From Cordia subcordata (taxonomy: Eukaryota; Streptophyta; Magnoliopsida; Boraginales; Cordiaceae), in assembly GCA_028554755.1 (NCBI GenBank), contig JAPTOF010000019.1, positions 5,032,001-5,096,000 on the forward strand: a DNA stretch of 64,000 bases, written 5' to 3'. Under the pieces are notes generated by a model. It saw nothing but the letters and a program-made list of their open reading frames with translations, searched no databases and was not told where the DNA came from. The position numbers were made by a program, and so were the translations under genes. Shown here one piece after another: positions 59,158-64,000 of this stretch (position 1 is the first letter of the stretch; each line of letters opens with the position of its first letter).

Positions 59158-61265
59158 TCACCAATAGTCACCACACGAACAGAAACCATCTTTAAAATGG
59201 TGAAATCGTTTTAAATCTCTCGCCACAATTTCCTGGCTAGTAATCTTGGAGATGAACTTTATTGTTGTGTAGCAACCACCACAAATCCTTAGATCTCTTT
59301 TTTTTTTTTCACACGGATTGTTGAACCAAGAATGGAATTCATAATTGCAAAGGCAACAACAAGCTTCTCGCTATGTACTCACAGAGTCTTCCCCTTCTCT
59401 TCCTGATCAACATCATGAAGAATTGATGACATGTTTGGGACATAGCCAGCTTCCCGTACCTTTACTATAACTCTTCCAAAGTTGCATAAATCTTTTCACG
59501 GTGAGGATGTTCTCTGTCTCCAATCAAAAATACATGAACCCTCCCTTTTACTTCAGCAAGAGTAAATCTAGGAGGCTTGATCAATCCACGATTTTTAATT
59601 ACTACTCTCATCCTTTCAACATCTTGCCATCTTCCAGCATTAGCATATATGTCTGAAAGCAAGATGTAATAACCGCAATTTGTACAAAAAGTTTTTTAGC
59701 ACAAATCTCCCCAGTCTCCACATTTTTATGTATCCTACAAGCAGCAAGAAGGAACCCCAAACAACAAAATCAGGCCTTGCTTTCATTTCCTTGATCAAAT
59801 CATAGGCCTTGTCCAGAAAAGCAGCCTGTCCAAGGAGATCAACCATCCAACCATAATGCTTAACACCTAGTTCTATATAGAACCCATGCTGCATAGCTCT
59901 AAACCAGTGCCACCCTTCATCCAACAAACCAGCATGACTAGAAGCAGCCAAAACTAATACAAAAGTAATATAATTTGGTTTTACACCAGCTTGGTTCACT
60001 TTGTAAAAGATGTCAAGAGCTTCCCTAACACGGCCATGCATCCCTTAACTAGCAATCATGGCAGACCAGGATTTCACATTCTTCTCTTTCACTCGATCAA
60101 ATGCCTTCCTCGCCATCCCTCTTTGCCCACATTTGCAATACACGTCAATAATTGAAGTACCTAAAAATACATTGTCTTCCAATCTCATCTTTATGACTTG
60201 TCAAGATTTAGAAGTGACTCAAACTCATTAGGAATTTATATGCCATGCAACAAAGTCATAGCTGAAAGGAAATCAAAACTTAATAAATTGTAGCAAGGAT
60301 GCAAACAGCTTGTACCAATCACCTACACCAATCAATAATGTAACGACTGCGAAGTGAGCATTTGGTAGTTTAGCATAAAAATTTCAAAAAACTTCTAAGA
60401 TGCCTGCTGAATAGGATGAAGTTGAAGTACCTGATCATGGATGCACTTGCCACCTTGAAGAGCTCTAGAATGTGCACAAGCCAACAACACTACAAACAAA
60501 GTCACGGCATTATAACATATGTTTCCATCCGTTGCCTTAGCAAAGAACGCATGCTGTGCATACACTACAATCATTGAATTCCAAGATACTATATCTTTCT
60601 CACCCATCTCATCTAACACCTTTCTAGACAAACCAACCTCACCACACTTAGCATACACATCAATCAGAGTATTTCCAACACCCACACCCTCATCAAAGCT
60701 CCTTTTCATGGCAAGTCCATGAACCTCTTCTATAATAGTCTTCCCCGAAACACGAGAACAAGCTGACAAAACTGATACCTTAGCAACCAGATCAAGATAA
60801 ACTTGCTTGTTGTCACCTGGACTCTCATTCTTAATCCCACTCTCTTCAACTAATAGCTATTTGAAAAGCGCTAAAGCTTGATGGCGTGGTCATTTTGGAC
60901 ATATCCAGTGAGCATTGATGTCCGAGAAACCACATTTCTTTGAGGAACTTGATCGAACAGTTTTCTCGCATCATCCAATTGGACGCACTAAAGAGTACAT
61001 ATCGATGGGAGCAGACACAAAGTGGTCAGATTCATAACAAAGATTACAACTTGTTGGTGAGCTTGCTTGGCAGAGTTGAGATCAGAAAACGCTCTGCGTG
61101 ATTTTATGGCACGAGGAAAGGTGGAACGGTTAGGCTTGATGGAGAGAGCTTCCGCATGGAGGAGAAGGCTCAGAGGCCTTCCACCGAGTCGCTCCAAGCC
61201 AAATAGGCAATGATTGAGTTCCAGGAGAAGACATTAGTCTGGTCCGCGTACTTGTTGAGTAGTGT
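59158..61265 (-). pseudogene. DYW-type PPR pseudogene, MEF14-like
   Basis: A decayed pentatricopeptide-repeat gene on the minus strand. Recognisable order: TNVFSWNSIIAYLAWS, LSIKPNRSTFPRAIKS, then a damaged gap; ISACSRV-like [57 protein letters not shown]-domain [44 protein letters not shown]; and DYW end VHSEKL ... [16 protein letters not shown] with stop at 59158-59160. In-frame stops include TAA at 60045-60047 and TGA at 59379-59381, and several frame changes occur. The order and wording match Arabidopsis MEF14 (At3g26782), a mitochondrial RNA-editing factor. A functional copy probably exists elsewhere. Confidence 0.85.
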
Positions 61266-61269
61266 TTTA

Positions 61270-62168
61270 AGGTTTGGATTTGTATAGGTTAAATAATAAC
61301 TTTCCTTTGACAACTTCATTTATATGTTACTAGTAATCGTAGCAAAATCTTGGGTTAGAAATAACACCCTAATTCAAAAGATGGTAGAAAATTGGCAGTT
61401 GGTCAATAAAAACAAGACAATTAAAAGACTACTCTAGCGGATGTGGTTAGAGAACTAAACCTTGTGATGCCAACTTGGCTCTTGGAATCACATCTAGCAG
61501 TGCTGAACATGTTTTAAGCTAACTGCATCTCAGAGCGCTTAAGCGGAGCTTGTGGAACAAATCCGAATGTATAAAAATGCTAGGCAAAATCTAACAACTG
61601 TGTGTATAAATTAAATGAAGTTGCTGATGGAGTAGCCAAACAAAGAGTACAGATTCTTCCCTGATCATCCTGTGTCTGAGATTGAGATTGGTTAACGAAC
61701 CTGTTGCCTTTATCAGCTAATGACAAGCTTCTTTCAGGCCAAAAACTGAAAAGAAACAGATAAATGTTCAAACCAGATATTCCAAAGTTATCGTCCTATA
61801 GGCTATATGCAAAAGAAGGAAAGTCAAAAAGATGGTGAAAGCAAAAGGTGAAATACAAATAAAAGATTTACTATATTCCCAGAAGAGATTATTGTCTCCC
61901 GAACTGGGAAAGCAAGTTTCCTTTAAATCAGTAAACATTCATTATTGCTACATGTCAAAACAATCAACCTGAACCATGAATCCAACTCCTGCACCAATTT
62001 TCTACTCGCTGGAGTTGAAAACGTGGAAATAAATATACTGAAAATACAAGAAGCAAAAAGCATCCACAAAATGTGATGTTAAGTTACAATTTTGCTCCAG
62101 GTATTGGTATTTAGTGATCAGCTGCCCAAAATCTTCACTGATTCCAAGTGCTGAATCTTTAAGATTCA
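61270..62168. other. Intergenic DNA / 3' UTR of the phosphatase gene
   Basis: The last few hundred bases before 62168 are the likely 3' UTR of the minus-strand gene at 62169-63854. A short open frame at 61580-61771 matches nothing. No other feature seen. Confidence 0.45.
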
Positions 62169-63854
62169 TCAAACAAGTCTAAGGTGTGCAGTATCGTTTA
62201 GTCTTTTTATCTGCCACCCTATTTTCCAGGAATGCTGTAACACTGTAACTGAAGAATCTTCGATGCAGATCTTATGCGACATAGCTGCGCTGCAGCCCAG
62301 GAGGCCTGTGATAAGACACTTGATTGGGATAGAATGAGTGAAAACACCAATACATGATGTGGGAGAAGAAGAGACACTCCTGACATTTATATCCAGGAGA
62401 GCGCCATGGTTAACTGGTTGCCGAGGGGACATCTCATCATCGGCTTCATGATCACCGGTAGTCGTCACTATCTGAAGCCTGCTCTTACCCGACTTCTTCT
62501 TTGACATCCCTTTGCGATGTCTATAAAAAGAATCCATATTTGGTGACAGCACAGAAGGCCCATCACGATCGTGAATCGAGTTTGCTAGAGGATTACTGTG
62601 TGAGAAGCCCTGGCTCCCAATCTGATCTGGTGGAGAAAAATCAGATCTGAACTTCTCGGGCAATGACATAACAATTCCATTGAGGAACTGAACCATTCGA
62701 AATTCTACCTGCCTTAGAGATTCCCCAGATGGTGCGCAAAAATCAGGTTGGAACCTTTCCATCAAACTTACTGTTTCTGGCGTGAATATTTCTGATCTGT
62801 GACATCCCTCCCAATGTCCATTATTCATTTCCAGAAGTGCCTCTGAGGATTGAATTTGATCCTCAGAAAAGTTCATATCCTATATAGATCAATTGATCAG
62901 CCGATTAGTGGTTAAAAAGCAAGCACCTGGCAACTCTAATGTTTAGGTTTTCTTTTTCTTTTCTTTTTGCACCAAGTGCAAATACCTATCAACCATCAAT
63001 TCTTATTCCAATTAGATTTTTCACTAATAAAGATTGAAACTTGCTGAAATTCTAGAATGCATAGGTAAATTCCCATTTAATATTTAACCCAAAACTCAAA
63101 ATTGCTAGAAAAAATAAAGCAAGCAATAGATTTTTCTTAAATTTAATATGGATTATGGCTGAGCAAATTAAGCAATCAATGGCCAAAATTTATCAGCTTA
63201 TGAATATTTTTGGTAAATCAACCATAACATGATAGAGTGTATAAACAAATGGCATATGCCTGAAAGTGGATCTGCAAATAAACTTGAAAGTACCTGGCAA
63301 ACAGAGATTGCAGTGGCGCGTGCGCGATCTAATGGCGAGGTATACACAGCGTTGAATTGAATTCCTCGTGACTTAAAGAACGCCGCCAAGGCTCTAGCTT
63401 GGCGCTTGCCGTTGGGCGTCAGCGCGGCTTCGGAACACCGACCACCGACCAAATCCGGCCTCAAATTCATGTGGCACTCCCCGTGGGACACCAAATAAAC
63501 CTCGGTCGTCGTCGACATCCCCCGATGATCATCGAACGAATCGGAGGAGAAGCTCCGAGGGGGCGGCGAAGGGGGCGGCGCCGGGGACGCGAGGACGTTG
63601 TAAGGGTCCCAGACCTTAATCGACGGGCCGAGACGCGGCGTGCCCAGGGTGGATAACTGAGGGGTCAGCGGCGATGCGGACGCGTGGCAAGGCAACATCT
63701 CCGGCTCTTGTTTGAGGACCTTCTTGGCGAGTGTGTCCCCACCCAACTCCGTCGTGTCGTTCACCACATTATGCTCATCTTCTTCTTCTTCCTCCTCCTC
63801 CTCTTGTTCATCGTCCTCAGATGGCACTTGATCAGCAGACTGTGAGGCACCCAT
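62169..63854 (-). CDS. Phosphoglycerate mutase-like (histidine phosphatase) family protein
   Basis: Two exons on the minus strand, 63294-63854 and 62169-62879, totalling 1272 nt or 423 residues. It starts MGASQS, a fit to the N-myristoylation pattern (Gly2, Ser6), so membrane tethering is likely. An acidic stretch (residues about 13-27) and a Pro-rich linker precede the catalytic domain. That domain has VYLVSHGECHMNLRPDL, where the usual RHG reads SHG but the catalytic His is kept, then TPNGKRQARALAAFF and YTSPLDRARATA. Exon 2 adds EMNNGHWEGCHRSEIFTPET, SGESLRQVEFRM and a late FTHSIPIKCL holding the second conserved His. The role is a phosphatase or mutase acting on small phospho-compounds; the substrate is unknown for this plant clade. 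A lysine/arginine-rich insert (HRKGMSKKKSGKSR) lies in the middle. Confidence 0.88.
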
Positions 63855-64000
63855 TTTTCTATATATACAAATATATGTATGTATGTATATTTGATCAGGG
63901 GATTTGTTGAAATCAATGAATTATTTGTTTGGATAGTTGAGGAATCGACACCGATGGTGGCGATGTTAGATTTGAGTAGATGGTGAACAGTTAATGCGTT
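63855..64000 (-). promoter_or_regulatory. 5' UTR/promoter side of the phosphatase gene
   Basis: Directly upstream of the start codon lies a 'tatatatacaaatatatgta'-type AT repeat (63858-63890) that could be a TATA region or a simple repeat. The window ends here. Confidence 0.35.

Overview
The window is nuclear DNA from a flowering plant, most likely a eudicot. The evidence is AT-rich intergenic DNA, short GT-AG introns, plant-only families (TIR1/AFB auxin receptor, FUSCA3-type B3 factor, GEM-like GRAM protein, DYW-type PPR relic), plant LTR retrotransposons and MITE-like elements. I cannot name the genus. All gene models were spliced by hand: each exon join keeps the frame and matches known families, but none is backed by transcript data.

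Layout. 1-4.7 kb: degraded Ty3/gypsy-type retroelement on the minus strand. 5.1-8.0 kb: TRAP-beta (ER translocon-associated subunit), plus strand, with a 6-nt microexon. 8.7-9.8 kb: GEM-like GRAM protein, minus, convergent with TRAP-beta. 13.1-15.4 kb: AFB2/3-type auxin receptor, minus, with a recognisable miR393 target site. 15.4-25.6 kb: long gene-poor stretch with simple repeats, MITE-like elements and small tandem repeats. 25.6-26.2 kb: intronless, very acidic protein with a possible CHZ histone-chaperone motif.

27.4-56.6 kb is the most interesting part: a tandem segmental duplication. Unit 1 is a FUSCA3-like gene (28.2-32.4 kb, plus), tRNA-Lys(CUU) at 34.3 kb and a mitochondrial phosphate carrier gene (36.0-39.5 kb, minus). 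Unit 2 repeats the order: FUSCA3-like (44.2-47.7 kb), tRNA-Lys(CUU) at 48.4 kb, phosphate carrier (48.8-51.0 kb). A third phosphate carrier follows at 53.5-56.6 kb. All five protein genes have open frames. Both FUSCA3-like proteins carry an amplified C-terminal acidic region of about four 37-residue repeats. Unit 1 also has a G-box-containing minisatellite in intron 1. The three carrier genes show mosaic similarity that suggests gene conversion. A complete 2.4-kb LTR retrotransposon with 124-bp LTRs and an intact 5-bp target duplication lies between the two units.

57-59 kb is intergenic. 59.2-61.3 kb holds a DYW-type PPR pseudogene resembling MEF14. 62.2-63.9 kb holds a histidine-phosphatase (phosphoglycerate mutase-like) gene on the minus strand with a probable N-myristoylation signal.

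Functionally the genes are mostly unrelated neighbours: ER protein import, auxin perception, seed-maturation transcription and mitochondrial phosphate import. The duplicated FUS3-tRNA-carrier block is the only clear evolutionary unit.
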